42,417 nt of DNA, taken from NCBI RefSeq assembly GCF_003674065.1, contig NZ_RDBE01000001.1, positions 692,605 to 735,021 on the forward strand, read 5' to 3'. The translations under genes were made by a program, and so were the position numbers. Of this stretch, positions 15,367-23,755 are shown in pieces. This DNA comes from Nocardioides mangrovicus. GTDB taxonomy: Bacteria; Actinomycetota; Actinomycetes; Propionibacteriales; Nocardioidaceae. Every line of letters begins with the position of its first letter. Within the stretch, counting starts at the first letter, position 1. The notes under the pieces were generated by a model. That model had not been told where the DNA came from, searched no databases, and worked only from the letters and a program-made list of their open reading frames with translations.

Positions 15367-15381
15367 GTACCCACCGGGTAC
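15367..15381. promoter_or_regulatory. Palindrome in the sodN-sodX promoter region
   Basis: GTACCC-ACC-GGGTAC is a perfect 6-3-6 inverted repeat in the 90-bp divergent promoter region, positioned as a possible operator. It does not match the Streptomyces Nur box, so the binding factor is unknown. Confidence 0.35.
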
Positions 15382-15408
15382 GCGCCGCATGCTTGGGACA
15401 CTACTCGC

Positions 15409-15747
15409 GTGTGGATCGGCGAGACGTTCGGGTTGGCCAGGGTGCACGGCCGCTCGATGCGGCCGACGCTGGTCGAGGGTGATCTGCTGCTGGTCCGCCA
15501 CGGCGCGCGACCGGTCGTGGGCGACGTGGTGGTGGTGCGGTTCCCCGACGGCACCGTCGCGGTGAAGCGGGCGGTGCTGCACGACGCGGCGGGCTGGTGG
15601 GTCGAGCGCGACAACCCGCGGGAGGGCACCGACTCCTCCCACGTGGGCTCGATCCCCGACGCCGACGTGCTCGCGGTGGCCCTGGCCCGCGTCTGGCCGA
15701 GACCGCGGCCGCTGCGCCGTCGCCTTGTGGGACGATCCGAACCGTGA
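15409..15747 (+). CDS. sodX: NiSOD maturation protease SodX (S24/S26 type)
   Basis: 112 residues. Signal-peptidase-like Ser/Lys protease that removes the SodN propeptide so that His1 can bind nickel. Catalytic S16 lies in VHGRSMRPTL and the general-base lysine K53 in GTVAVKRAVL. No membrane anchor is visible, in line with cytoplasmic processing. GTG at 15409 with GACACT 6 bases upstream (leaderless). Its stop overlaps the malic enzyme start by four bases (GTGA). Confidence 0.92.
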   Translation: MWIGETFGLARVHGRSMRPTLVEGDLLLVRHGARPVVGDVVVVRFPDGTVAVKRAVLHDAAGWWVERDNPREGTDSSHVGSIPDADVLAVALARVWPRPRPLRRRLVGRSEP

Positions 15748-16910
15748 CCGACCCCGCCGCCGATCCCGCGTTCGGACTGCACGAGGGCGGGAAGATGCAG
15801 ATCGCCGCCACCGTGCCCCTTGCCGGGCCCGAGGACCTCTCGCTGGCCTACACCCCCGGCGTGGCCCGCGTGTGCGAGGCCATCGCCGAGGACCCGAGTC
15901 TGCATGCCCGCTACACCTGGGTGCCTCGCACCGTCGCCGTGGTGACCGACGGGTCGGCGGTGCTGGGGCTGGGCAACATCGGCCCGTACGCCGCGATGCC
16001 CGTGATGGAGGGCAAGGCGGTGCTGTTCAAGCAGTTCGGCGACGTCGACGCGATCCCGGTCTGCCTGGCCACCCAGGACGTCGAGGAGATCATCGAGACC
16101 GTCGTCCGGCTGGCGCCCAGCTTCGGCGGCATCAACCTGGAGGACATCTCCGCACCTCGGTGCTTCGAGATCGAGGACCGGCTGAAGGCGCTGCTGGACA
16201 TCCCCGTCTTCCACGACGACCAGCACGGCACGGCCGTGGTCGTGCTCGCCGCGCTGACCAACGCGCTGCGGCTGACCGGGCGCGAGCCCGCGACCACCCG
16301 CGTCGTGGTGACCGGCGCCGGAGCGGCCGGCGTGGCCGTCACCCGCATCCTGCTCGCCGCCGGGCTGCGCGACATCGCGGTGGTCGACAGCAGGGCCGTG
16401 CTGCACTCCTCGCGCGAGGACATGAACCCGGTCAAGCAGGCCCTCGCCGCCCAGACCGCGGACTTGACCGGGCGCCGGGGCTCGCTGGCCGACGTCATCG
16501 CCGGCGCCGACGTGCTCATCGGGGTCTCCGGCGGCACCATCCCCGAGGAGCTCGTGGCGACCATGGCCGACGACGCGATCGTCTTCGCCCTGGCCAACCC
16601 CATCCCCGAGGTCATGCCCGAGGTCGCCCACCGCCACGCCCGCGTGGTGGCCACGGGCCGTTCGGACTTCCCCAACCAGATCAACAACGTGCTGGCCTTC
16701 CCCGGCATCTTCCGCGGCACCTTCGAGGCCGGCGCCCGGGCCATCACCGAGCCCATGAAGCTGGCCGCGGCCCAGGCCCTGGCCGACCTGGTCGGCGACG
16801 ACCTCGCCGAGGCCTACGTGATCCCCTCAGCCTTCGACGACCGCGTCGGGCCGGCGGTCGCCAGCGCCGTCGCCCGTGCTGCCGCTGCCGGTGAGGTCAC
16901 CGGGGCCTGA
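15744..16910 (+). CDS. Malic enzyme (oxaloacetate-decarboxylating, NAD(P)-dependent)
   Basis: 388 residues. Oxidative decarboxylation of malate to pyruvate with NAD(P)H formation. Visible: the catalytic tyrosine in LAYTPGVARVC (Y36), the lysine-containing VMEGKAVLFKQFGDVDAIP, the metal-binding INLEDISAPRCFEIE and FHDDQHGTA, and a Rossmann motif VTGAGAAGVAV. It lacks the C-terminal phosphotransacetylase-like domain of long MaeB forms. It is coupled to sodX by a 4-base overlap and its last 84 bases overlap the convergent MFS gene. Confidence 0.93.
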   Translation: MTDPAADPAFGLHEGGKMQIAATVPLAGPEDLSLAYTPGVARVCEAIAEDPSLHARYTWVPRTVAVVTDGSAVLGLGNIGPYAAMPVMEGKAVLFKQFGDVDAIPVCLATQDVEEIIETVVRLAPSFGGINLEDISAPRCFEIEDRLKALLDIPVFHDDQHGTAVVVLAALTNALRLTGREPATTRVVVTGAGAAGVAVTRILLAAGLRDIAVVDSRAVLHSSREDMNPVKQALAAQTADLTGRRGSLADVIAGADVLIGVSGGTIPEELVATMADDAIVFALANPIPEVMPEVAHRHARVVATGRSDFPNQINNVLAFPGIFRGTFEAGARAITEPMKLAAAQALADLVGDDLAEAYVIPSAFDDRVGPAVASAVARAAAAGEVTGA

Positions 16911-18143
16911 CGCGCTCACCAGCCGGCCCCCGGCGCCGGGGGTGGCGCGGACCGCCAGCCAGGCCAGTCCCGCGATCACGAACCCGATGCCGCTGCCGGC
17001 GAGGAACGCGCCCTCCCAACCGATCGCGTCGATGGCGACCCCGGCCACCGGCGCGCCGAGGGCGCTCCCCAGGGTCATCGCCGAGCCGTGCCAGCCCATC
17101 GCCTCACCACGCCGCGCTGGCGGCACCAGCCCGGTGAGGTCGCCGACGGTGGCGGTGATGGTGGGGGCGCAGAAGAAGCCGGTGAGGAACAACAGCACGG
17201 CGTAGACCGCCAGCTCGGCGCCGAGGCGGTCGGCGATCGGTCGGGTGAGGACGACCATCGCCGTGGTGAGGGCGAGCAGGGCGATGAGCACGTACGACGG
17301 CGGGTGGCGCCGCAGGGTGCCGTAGACGATGCCGCCGACCGCCGAGCTGGCGCCCCACAGCGCCAGCACCCAGCCGATGGCGGAGGTGTGCCCCATCGAG
17401 CGGAGGGCGGCCACCGTGCCCAGGTCCTCGGAGGTGAGCACCACGGTGGCCGCGACGGCCACCAGGAGGACGCCGATGACGGCCGCGTCGACCCAGGCCG
17501 GCACCCCGCGCCGTCGGGGCCGCTCCGCAGGCCCGGGTTCAGATGCGGCGGGTTCGGGCTCGGGGCCGGCCAGCGAGGGGTTCTCCAGCCACAGCCACGC
17601 ACCGCCGAGCACCACCAGCCCCTGGCACAGCAGCAATGCCCAGGGGGTCGGCATGGCCGTGGCGGCCAGCACGCCCAGGACGGGGCCGATCATGAACGAG
17701 ACCTCGACCATGACCGAGTCGATGGAGAGCGCCGCGGTGCGCCGCTGCGCTCCGGCCGCTCCGATGAGCACGAGCCGCACGATGGAGAACTGCGGCACGG
17801 TGAACAGCCCGGCCACGGCCACCAGCACCAGCAGCACGGGGTAGGGCAGCCAGGGTGCGACCGACCAGCACAGCGCCAGCACGACCAGCGACGGCGCGAC
17901 CGCGCGACGCAGCCCCACGCGGTCGAGCCGGCGGCCGCGCCAGGGGTTGCTGATGGCCAGCGCGACCGCGAAGACCGTCTCGAGCAGGCCGGCCGCGGCG
18001 TAGGAGTGGTGGAGGTGACCCACCACGTGCAGCACGAGCACGACGCCGCCGGCCCACAGCGGGATCCGGATCAGGGTGCTCACGAGCAGGATCCGGCGCA
18101 CCGCGGGGATCGCCAGCAGCTCGCGGTAGGTCGTCGTACGCAT
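16827..18143 (-). CDS. MFS transporter
   Basis: 438 residues with about 12 membrane segments, split by a Pro/Glu-rich cytoplasmic loop (about 195-220). The NPWRGRRLDRVGLRR loop is the MFS motif-A position. Substrate unknown; the type resembles sugar or drug efflux carriers. The ATG at 18143 is chosen because it begins the first helix; longer forms run into the divergent MDR gene. The C-terminal 40 residues are Gly/Ser/Asp-rich and read antisense through the malic enzyme end, so the true stop region is unusual but the frame is clear. Confidence 0.8.
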   Translation of the reverse strand: MRTTTYRELLAIPAVRRILLVSTLIRIPLWAGGVVLVLHVVGHLHHSYAAAGLLETVFAVALAISNPWRGRRLDRVGLRRAVAPSLVVLALCWSVAPWLPYPVLLVLVAVAGLFTVPQFSIVRLVLIGAAGAQRRTAALSIDSVMVEVSFMIGPVLGVLAATAMPTPWALLLCQGLVVLGGAWLWLENPSLAGPEPEPAASEPGPAERPRRRGVPAWVDAAVIGVLLVAVAATVVLTSEDLGTVAALRSMGHTSAIGWVLALWGASSAVGGIVYGTLRRHPPSYVLIALLALTTAMVVLTRPIADRLGAELAVYAVLLFLTGFFCAPTITATVGDLTGLVPPARRGEAMGWHGSAMTLGSALGAPVAGVAIDAIGWEGAFLAGSGIGFVIAGLAWLAVRATPGAGGRLVSASGPGDLTGSGSTGDGAGDRRPDAVVEG

Positions 18144-18197
18144 CACCGCGTAGTCCACCACCCGCCACCGACGGCCACGACCCGATATCGCGGTGGC

Positions 18198-18203
18198 TAG
18201 GGT
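18198..18203 (+). promoter_or_regulatory. -10 element of the MDR gene (leaderless)
   Basis: TAGGGT ends 6 bases before the ATG at 18210. A 7-bp inverted repeat (18164-18170 with 18191-18197) lies just upstream, a possible operator for the divergent pair. Confidence 0.45.
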
Positions 18204-18209
18204 CGGGCC

Positions 18210-19181
18210 ATGTTCGCCGTCTACGCCGAGTCCTTCTCCTCCGACGATCCGCTGCAGGGTCTGGTGGTGGGGGAGCGGCCCGACCCCGAGGTGCCCGAGG
18301 GCTGGACGACCGTGACCGTGAAGGCGGCCTCGCTCAACCACCACGACGTCTGGTCGCTGCGCGGGGTGGGCCTCAAGCAGGACGCACTGCCCATGATCTT
18401 GGGCTGCGATGCCGCCGGGCTCGACGAGGACGGCAACGAGGTGCTCGTGCACGCGGTGGTCAACGACCCGTCGTGGAGCGGGGAGGAGACCCTCGACCCG
18501 CGCCGCTCGCTGCTCAGTGAGCGCTACCAGGGCACGTTCGCCGAGAAGGTCGTCGTGCCGCGCCGCAACGTGGTGCCCAAGCCCGCGGGACTCAGCTTCG
18601 AGCAGGCCGCGTGCCTGCCGACGGCGTGGCTGACCGCCTACCGGATGCTGTTCGTGCAGGGCGGCTTCAAGCCCGGCGACACCGTGCTGGTCCAGGGCGC
18701 CGGCGGCGGGGTGTCCACCGCGGCCATCACCCTCGCGCGGGCCGGTGGGCTGCGGGTGCTGGCCACCAGCCGCGACCAGGCCAAGCGGCAGCGGGCGCTG
18801 GAGATCGGCGCCCACGAGGTCTTCGAGTCCGGCGCACGGCTGCCGGTAAAGGTCGACGGCGTCATCGAGACCGTCGGCAAGGCCACGTGGGGGCACTCGG
18901 TCCGCTCGCTGCGCCCGGGCGGCACGATCGTCACCTCGGGCACCACCTCCGGGCCCGACATCGACGCCGAGCTCACCCGGATCTTCTTCCTGCAGCTGCG
19001 GGTCATCGGCTCGACGATGGGCACGAGCCAGGAGCTGGCCTCGCTGGTCACCATGCTCGACGCCACGGACACCTCGCCGCTGATCGACCGGACGCTGCCG
19101 ATGAGCCAGGCCCGCGACGGCTTCGCCGCCATGGCCGCCGGCGACGTCTTCGGCAAGATCGTGTTCACCAGAGACGAATAG
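18210..19181 (+). CDS. MDR-family NAD(P)-dependent oxidoreductase (quinone-reductase-like)
   Basis: 323 residues. Medium-chain dehydrogenase/reductase fold: a GroES-like N-terminal domain (SLNHHDVWSLRGVG, ILGCDAAGLD), then a Rossmann domain with VLVQGAGGGVSTAAI (nucleotide loop) and LRPGGTIVTSGTTSGPDID. The structural four-cysteine zinc lobe is not evident, so it is probably a zinc-independent quinone or enone reductase. Substrate unknown. Confidence 0.85.
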   Translation: MFAVYAESFSSDDPLQGLVVGERPDPEVPEGWTTVTVKAASLNHHDVWSLRGVGLKQDALPMILGCDAAGLDEDGNEVLVHAVVNDPSWSGEETLDPRRSLLSERYQGTFAEKVVVPRRNVVPKPAGLSFEQAACLPTAWLTAYRMLFVQGGFKPGDTVLVQGAGGGVSTAAITLARAGGLRVLATSRDQAKRQRALEIGAHEVFESGARLPVKVDGVIETVGKATWGHSVRSLRPGGTIVTSGTTSGPDIDAELTRIFFLQLRVIGSTMGTSQELASLVTMLDATDTSPLIDRTLPMSQARDGFAAMAAGDVFGKIVFTRDE

Positions 19182-19214
19182 TCTCGATTGTGCCCCTCTG
19201 GGGCGGATCGTCCG

Positions 19215-19220
19215 TACCGT
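19215..19220 (+). promoter_or_regulatory. -10 element of the DUF2079 gene (leaderless)
   Basis: TACCGT ends 7 bases before the GTG at 19228. Confidence 0.4.
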
Positions 19221-19227
19221 TGGGCCG

Positions 19228-20745
19228 GTGACCAGCCATGTCCTGGCGCCGGCCGAGGCGGCCCCGCACCCGGACGCGATGCCCCGCGGGCCGCTCGCTC
19301 TCGCCCTGACCTTCCGTCGCGCCGTGGCCGTGCTGGCGGTGGCCACCTTCGCGCTCTACGCCGCCTGGAGCTTGCACCTGTTCGCCAACGGGACCGCCGG
19401 GTGGGACCTCGCGATCTTCGACCAGGCGGTGCGGCACTACTCCCAGTTCTCCGCGCCGACCATCCCGATCCGCGGTCCCGGCTACGTGGCGCTGGGCGAC
19501 CACTTCAGCCCGGTCCTGGTGCTGGCGGTGCCGCTGTACTGGATCTGGGCCGACCCGCGCATGCTGTTGCTGCTCCAGGCCGCGCTGGTGGCGGCCTCGG
19601 TGCCGGTGGTGGCGCGCTTCGCCCGCCGTCACGCGACCCCGGGCGTGGCGCTCGCGCTGAGCGCGGCCTACGCCCTGGGTTGGCCGCTGCAGCAGCTGGC
19701 CAGCTTCGACTTCCACGAGGTGGCCTTCGCGGTCCCGCTCCTCGCCCTGGCCCTCGACGGTCTCGACCGCCGCAGCGACCGCACCCTGCTGCTGGCCTGC
19801 GTGGGCCTGTTGCTGGTGCGCGAGGACATGGGGCTGGTGGTGGCCTGCCTGGGCCTGATCCGCGCCTGCCGCGTCCGGACCGGCTGGCGCTCGCGCTCGG
19901 TGGGGGTGGGTCTGTCGGTGGTCGGGGTCCTCGCCTACGAGGTGGTGACCTCGGTGGTCATCCCACACTTCTCGGTGACCGGAACCTGGGGCTACTGGGG
20001 CTACGGCGCCATCGCACCCGACGTCCCCGGGGTGCTCGCGGTCGTGGTCGAGCACCCGCTGCGGGTGGCCGCGATGTTCGTGGACTCCCAGGTGAAGGTC
20101 TACACGCTCGTCGCGCTGTTCATCGGCTGCGTCGCGGTGCTCCGCTCGCCGTTCCTGCTCGTGGCCGCGCCGCTGCTGGCCAGCCGCTTCCTCTCCGCCC
20201 GCGAGAGCCTGTGGGTGGTGCCGTACCACTACAACTCGGTGCTGTGGCCCGTGCTCTTCGTCGGCGCACTCGACGGCGCCCGACGGCTGCCGGCGGCGCT
20301 GCGCCGGCGCGTGCTCGTCGCGACCGCCGTCGTCGGCCTGGTGCTGCCGGCCGCGGGCCTGCTAGTGGTCGGCCCCTACCCGGTGTTCAACCCGCATCCG
20401 GAGAACCGCACCTTCCTACCGCCGGCCACCGCCGACGCCCGCGCCGTGCGCAGCCTGGTGCCGGCCTCGGTGTGCGTGCAGGCCGAGCAGCACCAGGCCG
20501 TGCACCTGGTCTCCCGCGACCTGGTGACCCTGCCCGTCGACATCTCCGACCGGCCCGACTTCGTGCTGCTGGACCGCTGGGCCCCCGCTGGGGCCCAGGG
20601 GCCAACGGGGTCCAAGGGCCCCTCGGGCCGTGCCTACGAGCGCATCGCCCGGGCGGCGGGCTACGAGCAGGTCGCCCGCCACGGCCGGGTCGTGCTGCTG
20701 CGCAGTCCCGGCTACACCGGTCCGTCCGCCCGCTGCCGCCCCTGA
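19228..20745 (+). CDS. DUF2079 polytopic membrane protein
   Basis: 505 residues with about nine membrane helices. DUF2079 hallmarks are visible: GWDLAIFDQAVRHYSQF after the first helix, LGDHFSPVLVLAVPLYW, and SFDFHEVAFAVPLLALALD. The fold and acidic loop residues resemble GT-C glycosyltransferases, so it may act on lipid-linked sugars, but this is inference. The C-terminal 120 residues form an extracytoplasmic domain. Single gene with its own promoter. Confidence 0.85.
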   Translation: MTSHVLAPAEAAPHPDAMPRGPLALALTFRRAVAVLAVATFALYAAWSLHLFANGTAGWDLAIFDQAVRHYSQFSAPTIPIRGPGYVALGDHFSPVLVLAVPLYWIWADPRMLLLLQAALVAASVPVVARFARRHATPGVALALSAAYALGWPLQQLASFDFHEVAFAVPLLALALDGLDRRSDRTLLLACVGLLLVREDMGLVVACLGLIRACRVRTGWRSRSVGVGLSVVGVLAYEVVTSVVIPHFSVTGTWGYWGYGAIAPDVPGVLAVVVEHPLRVAAMFVDSQVKVYTLVALFIGCVAVLRSPFLLVAAPLLASRFLSARESLWVVPYHYNSVLWPVLFVGALDGARRLPAALRRRVLVATAVVGLVLPAAGLLVVGPYPVFNPHPENRTFLPPATADARAVRSLVPASVCVQAEQHQAVHLVSRDLVTLPVDISDRPDFVLLDRWAPAGAQGPTGSKGPSGRAYERIARAAGYEQVARHGRVVLLRSPGYTGPSARCRP

Positions 20746-20797
20746 GAGACTTCAGGCCGGGCGATGAGTTCGCGAGGCACGGCAGGTCGGTAGGGGC

Positions 20798-22237
20798 ATG
20801 AGCGAGAACACCGGTGAGCGCAGCTACGCCGTCCTGACCTGGCTGGTCGCGGCCACCTTCGTGGTGATCCTCCAGGAGACCGTGATGGTCAACGCCATCC
20901 CGCGCCTGATGAGCGAGTTCGACGTGACCGCGCGCACGGCGCAGTGGCTCTCGACGGCGTTCATGCTGACGACCGCGGTGGTCATCCCGCTCACGGGCTG
21001 GTTCCTGCAGCGGGTCACCACACGCACCGCCTTCGCCGTGGCGATGGCCACCTTCTGCGTCGGCACCGCCGCCGCGGCGCTCGCCCCGACGTTCTGGGTG
21101 CTGCTGGCCGCCCGCATCGTGCAGGCGGGCGGTGGTGCGGTGATGGTGCCGCTGCTGATGACCACGTTGATGAGCGTGGTGGCCGAGCGCGACCGCGGCC
21201 GAGTCATGGGTCGCGTCACGCTGGCCATGTCGGTGGCGCCGGCACTCGGTCCGGCGGTCTCCGGCGTCGTCCTGCACGCCTTGTCGTGGCGCTGGATGTT
21301 CGCCCTGGTGCTGCCCGTGGCCCTCGCGACGTCGGCGGCGGGCCTGCGCCGGCTCGACCGCGGCGGCGAGGTGCGGGCGACTTCTGTGGACTGGCCGAGC
21401 GTGGCGGCCTCGGCGCTCGGTTTCGGCGGCGTGGTCTACGGGCTGAGCCAGCTCGGGGCAGACGGCGACGCCGCTGTCTCGCCGGCGGTGGCGCTCGGCG
21501 TCGGCGTGGTGGCCGTCGCGTGCTTCGTGGTGCGCCAGCTGGTGCTGCAGCGCACCGGCACCCCGCTGCTGGACCTGCGAGCGCTGCTGCGGCCCACCTT
21601 CACCGTGGCCACGACGCTGATGGCGGTCGGCTTCATGTCCATGATCGGCTCGATGATCCTGCTGCCGCTGTACCTGCAGGACGTGCGCCACCTCAGCGCC
21701 CTGCAGACGGGTCTGCTGGTGGCGCCGGGTGGTCTGCTCATGGGACTGATCGGTCCCAAGGTCGGAGCCGTGCTCGACCGGTTCGGGCCGCGGCCGCTGG
21801 TGGTGCCGGGATCGGTCGGCGTGCTGGTCGGGCTGGCCGCGTTCACCCGGGTGGACCTCGCCACCCCGATCTGGCTGCTGCTGGCCGCCCACGTGCTGCT
21901 CATGGTGAGCCTGGCCGCCGTGTTCACCCCGGCCTTCACGCTGGGGCTCGGGGCGCTGCCGGCCCACCTGTACTCCCACGGCAGCTCCATCCTGGGCACC
22001 TCGCAGCAGGTGGCCGCGGCCGCCGGCACGGCCGTCGTCGTGGCGGTGATGTCGTCTCGTGCGGCCGACCTGGCCGCCAGTGGCACCGCGCCCACAGCGG
22101 CACTGGTCGGCGGTATGCAGTGGGCCTTCGCGGTCGGGGCGATCTCGGCTCTGCTGGTGGTGGTGCTCGCCCTCGTGCTGGTCGGGCGTCGCGACGTGCG
22201 CAGTCCCGAAGGGGAGCCACAGCCGCTGGCGGCCTGA
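20798..22237 (+). CDS. DHA2-family (EmrB/QacA-like) MFS drug exporter
   Basis: 479 residues with about 14 membrane segments. Motifs of the 14-helix drug:H+ antiporters are present: LQETVMVNAIPRLM in helix 1 (a variant of the LDxTVVNVALP motif), QWLSTAFMLTTAVVIPLTGW and the motif-C-like MSVAPALGPAVSG. It ends five bases before the convergent TetR gene, which may control it. Confidence 0.87.
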   Translation: MSENTGERSYAVLTWLVAATFVVILQETVMVNAIPRLMSEFDVTARTAQWLSTAFMLTTAVVIPLTGWFLQRVTTRTAFAVAMATFCVGTAAAALAPTFWVLLAARIVQAGGGAVMVPLLMTTLMSVVAERDRGRVMGRVTLAMSVAPALGPAVSGVVLHALSWRWMFALVLPVALATSAAGLRRLDRGGEVRATSVDWPSVAASALGFGGVVYGLSQLGADGDAAVSPAVALGVGVVAVACFVVRQLVLQRTGTPLLDLRALLRPTFTVATTLMAVGFMSMIGSMILLPLYLQDVRHLSALQTGLLVAPGGLLMGLIGPKVGAVLDRFGPRPLVVPGSVGVLVGLAAFTRVDLATPIWLLLAAHVLLMVSLAAVFTPAFTLGLGALPAHLYSHGSSILGTSQQVAAAAGTAVVVAVMSSRAADLAASGTAPTAALVGGMQWAFAVGAISALLVVVLALVLVGRRDVRSPEGEPQPLAA

Positions 22238-22242
22238 GCGCC

Positions 22243-22884
22243 CTAGGTGCGCGACTTCCAGTTCAGCGCCCCGACCACCAGCATCCGCAGCTGGGTGCGC
22301 GCCACGCGCACCACCTCGGCCTCGTCCTCGGCGTGGGTACGCATGATCTTCTCGGCGGTGGAGACCATCGCGGTGACGATCAGGTCGCACATGGTGAGCA
22401 GGTCGTCGCGCGACCAGCCCTCGGTGCCGGGGATGCGGGCGATGTCGTCGGCGAGCTCGCGCTGGGCCAGCGCCAGCTCGCGCCGGATCGCCTCGCGGAT
22501 GGCTGCCGACCCGCCGTTGCGCTCGCGGGCGATGAAGCGGAAGTGGGCCGGCTGCCGGCGTACGTGATCGAGCAGCACGTCGACCGAGCGCGGGATGACG
22601 CCCTCCAGCGTCGCCTCGCGCCGTACGTCGCGCAGCATGGCCCGCAGTGAGACGAAGGACTCGTCCACGAGCACCAGCCCGAGCTCCTCGACGGAGTCGA
22701 AGTGGCGGTAGAAGGCGGTGGGCACGATGCCGACGTCGCGCGCGACCTGGCGCAGCGAGACCGCCACGAGCCCGCCGTCGGCGCTCAGGCGCAGCGCGGC
22801 GGCCAGGATCGCCTGGCGGGTGCGCTCCTTGCGCTCCTGCCGGCTGCCCTCGGCGCCGGCGGCCGGGCTCTGCGACGCGCTCAT
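22243..22884 (-). CDS. TetR-family transcriptional regulator
   Basis: 213 residues. N-terminal helix-turn-helix: RQAILAAALRLSADGG then VSLRQVARDVGIVPTAFYRHF; the C-terminal helical domain binds an unknown ligand. ATG at 22884 with TACTGT 6 bases upstream (leaderless), so it does not need read-through from the secreted-protein gene 26 bp upstream. Likely targets are itself and the neighbouring exporter or secreted protein; no clear palindrome was found. Confidence 0.88.
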   Translation of the reverse strand: MSASQSPAAGAEGSRQERKERTRQAILAAALRLSADGGLVAVSLRQVARDVGIVPTAFYRHFDSVEELGLVLVDESFVSLRAMLRDVRREATLEGVIPRSVDVLLDHVRRQPAHFRFIARERNGGSAAIREAIRRELALAQRELADDIARIPGTEGWSRDDLLTMCDLIVTAMVSTAEKIMRTHAEDEAEVVRVARTQLRMLVVGALNWKSRT

Positions 22885-22890
22885 CGCTCC

Positions 22891-22896
22891 ACAGTA
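22891..22896 (-). promoter_or_regulatory. -10 element of the TetR gene (leaderless)
   Basis: TACTGT on the minus strand ends 6 bases before the ATG at 22884. Confidence 0.45.
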
Positions 22897-22910
22897 GTAG
22901 CGCCGTCGAC

Positions 22911-23666
22911 TCAGCAGCCGGACGTCAGGTAGGCGGAGAAGGTGAAGGGCCCCAGGTAGACCGCCTGGTCGGGGTCGATGCCCTGGCCGATCGCGGTGCT
23001 CATCGCGCTCCAGTAGCGGATGTTGATCGTGCTCACGGCGCCGCTGAAGGTGAATTTGGCGTTGCCGGCCGCCCCGGTCTCGTTGTCGACGCGGGTGTTG
23101 GTGCCGGTGGGCCGCAGCGGGTCGCTGGTGCTGGTACCCGACCCCGTGACGCTGGAGCCCTTCGCGACGCTCCAGGAGCCGTCGGAGGTGACCGCGATGG
23201 CGTCGACGAAGTCGCCGGTCGCGGAGTCGATGTCGGTCATGGTGAAGGTCAGGCCGTAGACCTTGCGGCTGAAGGAGATCGTGACGATCTGGCAGTTGTT
23301 CGGGTTGTTGAGGTACTGCTGGCCCTTCACTGTCTGGTACATGCTGAAGCCCTGCTTGCCCGTCGCGCCGACCTGGTCGGACGTGGCCGCGTAGTTCTCG
23401 GTGTCGGCGGTGTAGTTGGTCAGCTGCGAGGACATCGTCACCCTGACCGCCTCGCCGCCGGAGATGGGCACCGACGCCACTCCGGACGTGGTGGTGGACC
23501 GGGTGTAGTTCGCTCCCCAGTCGAGGTAGCCGGCGGTGAGCGAGCCGCAGGAGGCCGCGAACGCGGGCGCCGCGGCGGCTGTGGCCACGACCGGCACCGA
23601 CCAGACCGCGCTGCGCACCAGTGCACGCCGACCCACGGGCAGGCGCGAGCGGTCGAGCTGGGTCAT
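22911..23666 (-). CDS. Secreted beta-rich protein with twin-arginine-like leader
   Basis: 251 residues. N-terminus RRALVRSAVWSVPVVATAAAAPAFA looks like a Tat-type signal peptide with AFA cleavage near residue 37. The mature part is Ser/Thr/Gly/Asn-rich with alternating strands (VYGLTFTMTDIDS, DGSWSVAKGSSVTGSGTSTS, AKFTFSGAVSTINIRYW) and resembles the beta-sandwich domains of actinobacterial surface proteins. Three cysteines (residues near 39, 122 and the C-terminal Cys) might form a disulfide. I do not recognise a function. The ATG at 23666 is preferred over 23693 for its GGGAAGG site. A -10 (TATCGT, 23719-23714) lies upstream. Confidence 0.7.
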   Translation of the reverse strand: MTQLDRSRLPVGRRALVRSAVWSVPVVATAAAAPAFAASCGSLTAGYLDWGANYTRSTTTSGVASVPISGGEAVRVTMSSQLTNYTADTENYAATSDQVGATGKQGFSMYQTVKGQQYLNNPNNCQIVTISFSRKVYGLTFTMTDIDSATGDFVDAIAVTSDGSWSVAKGSSVTGSGTSTSDPLRPTGTNTRVDNETGAAGNAKFTFSGAVSTINIRYWSAMSTAIGQGIDPDQAVYLGPFTFSAYLTSGC

Positions 23667-23713
23667 CGGCACGCCTTCCCGCCTCAGGCGCATCCACCTG
23701 CGCCGGCTCCCTC

Positions 23714-23744
23714 ACGATAGAAGAAAACCCCCATATGCGGGCAA
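23714..23744 (-). promoter_or_regulatory. Candidate promoter of the secreted-protein gene
   Basis: TTGCCC (23744-23739) and TATCGT (23719-23714) on the minus strand, with a long 19-base spacer. Confidence 0.35.
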
Positions 23745-23755
23745 GAACCCCAGAA

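Noticed and set aside
15367-15381. Nur (nickel-uptake regulator) box at sodN
   Set aside because: The palindrome GTACCC/GGGTAC differs from the known Nur motif, so only a generic operator is proposed.
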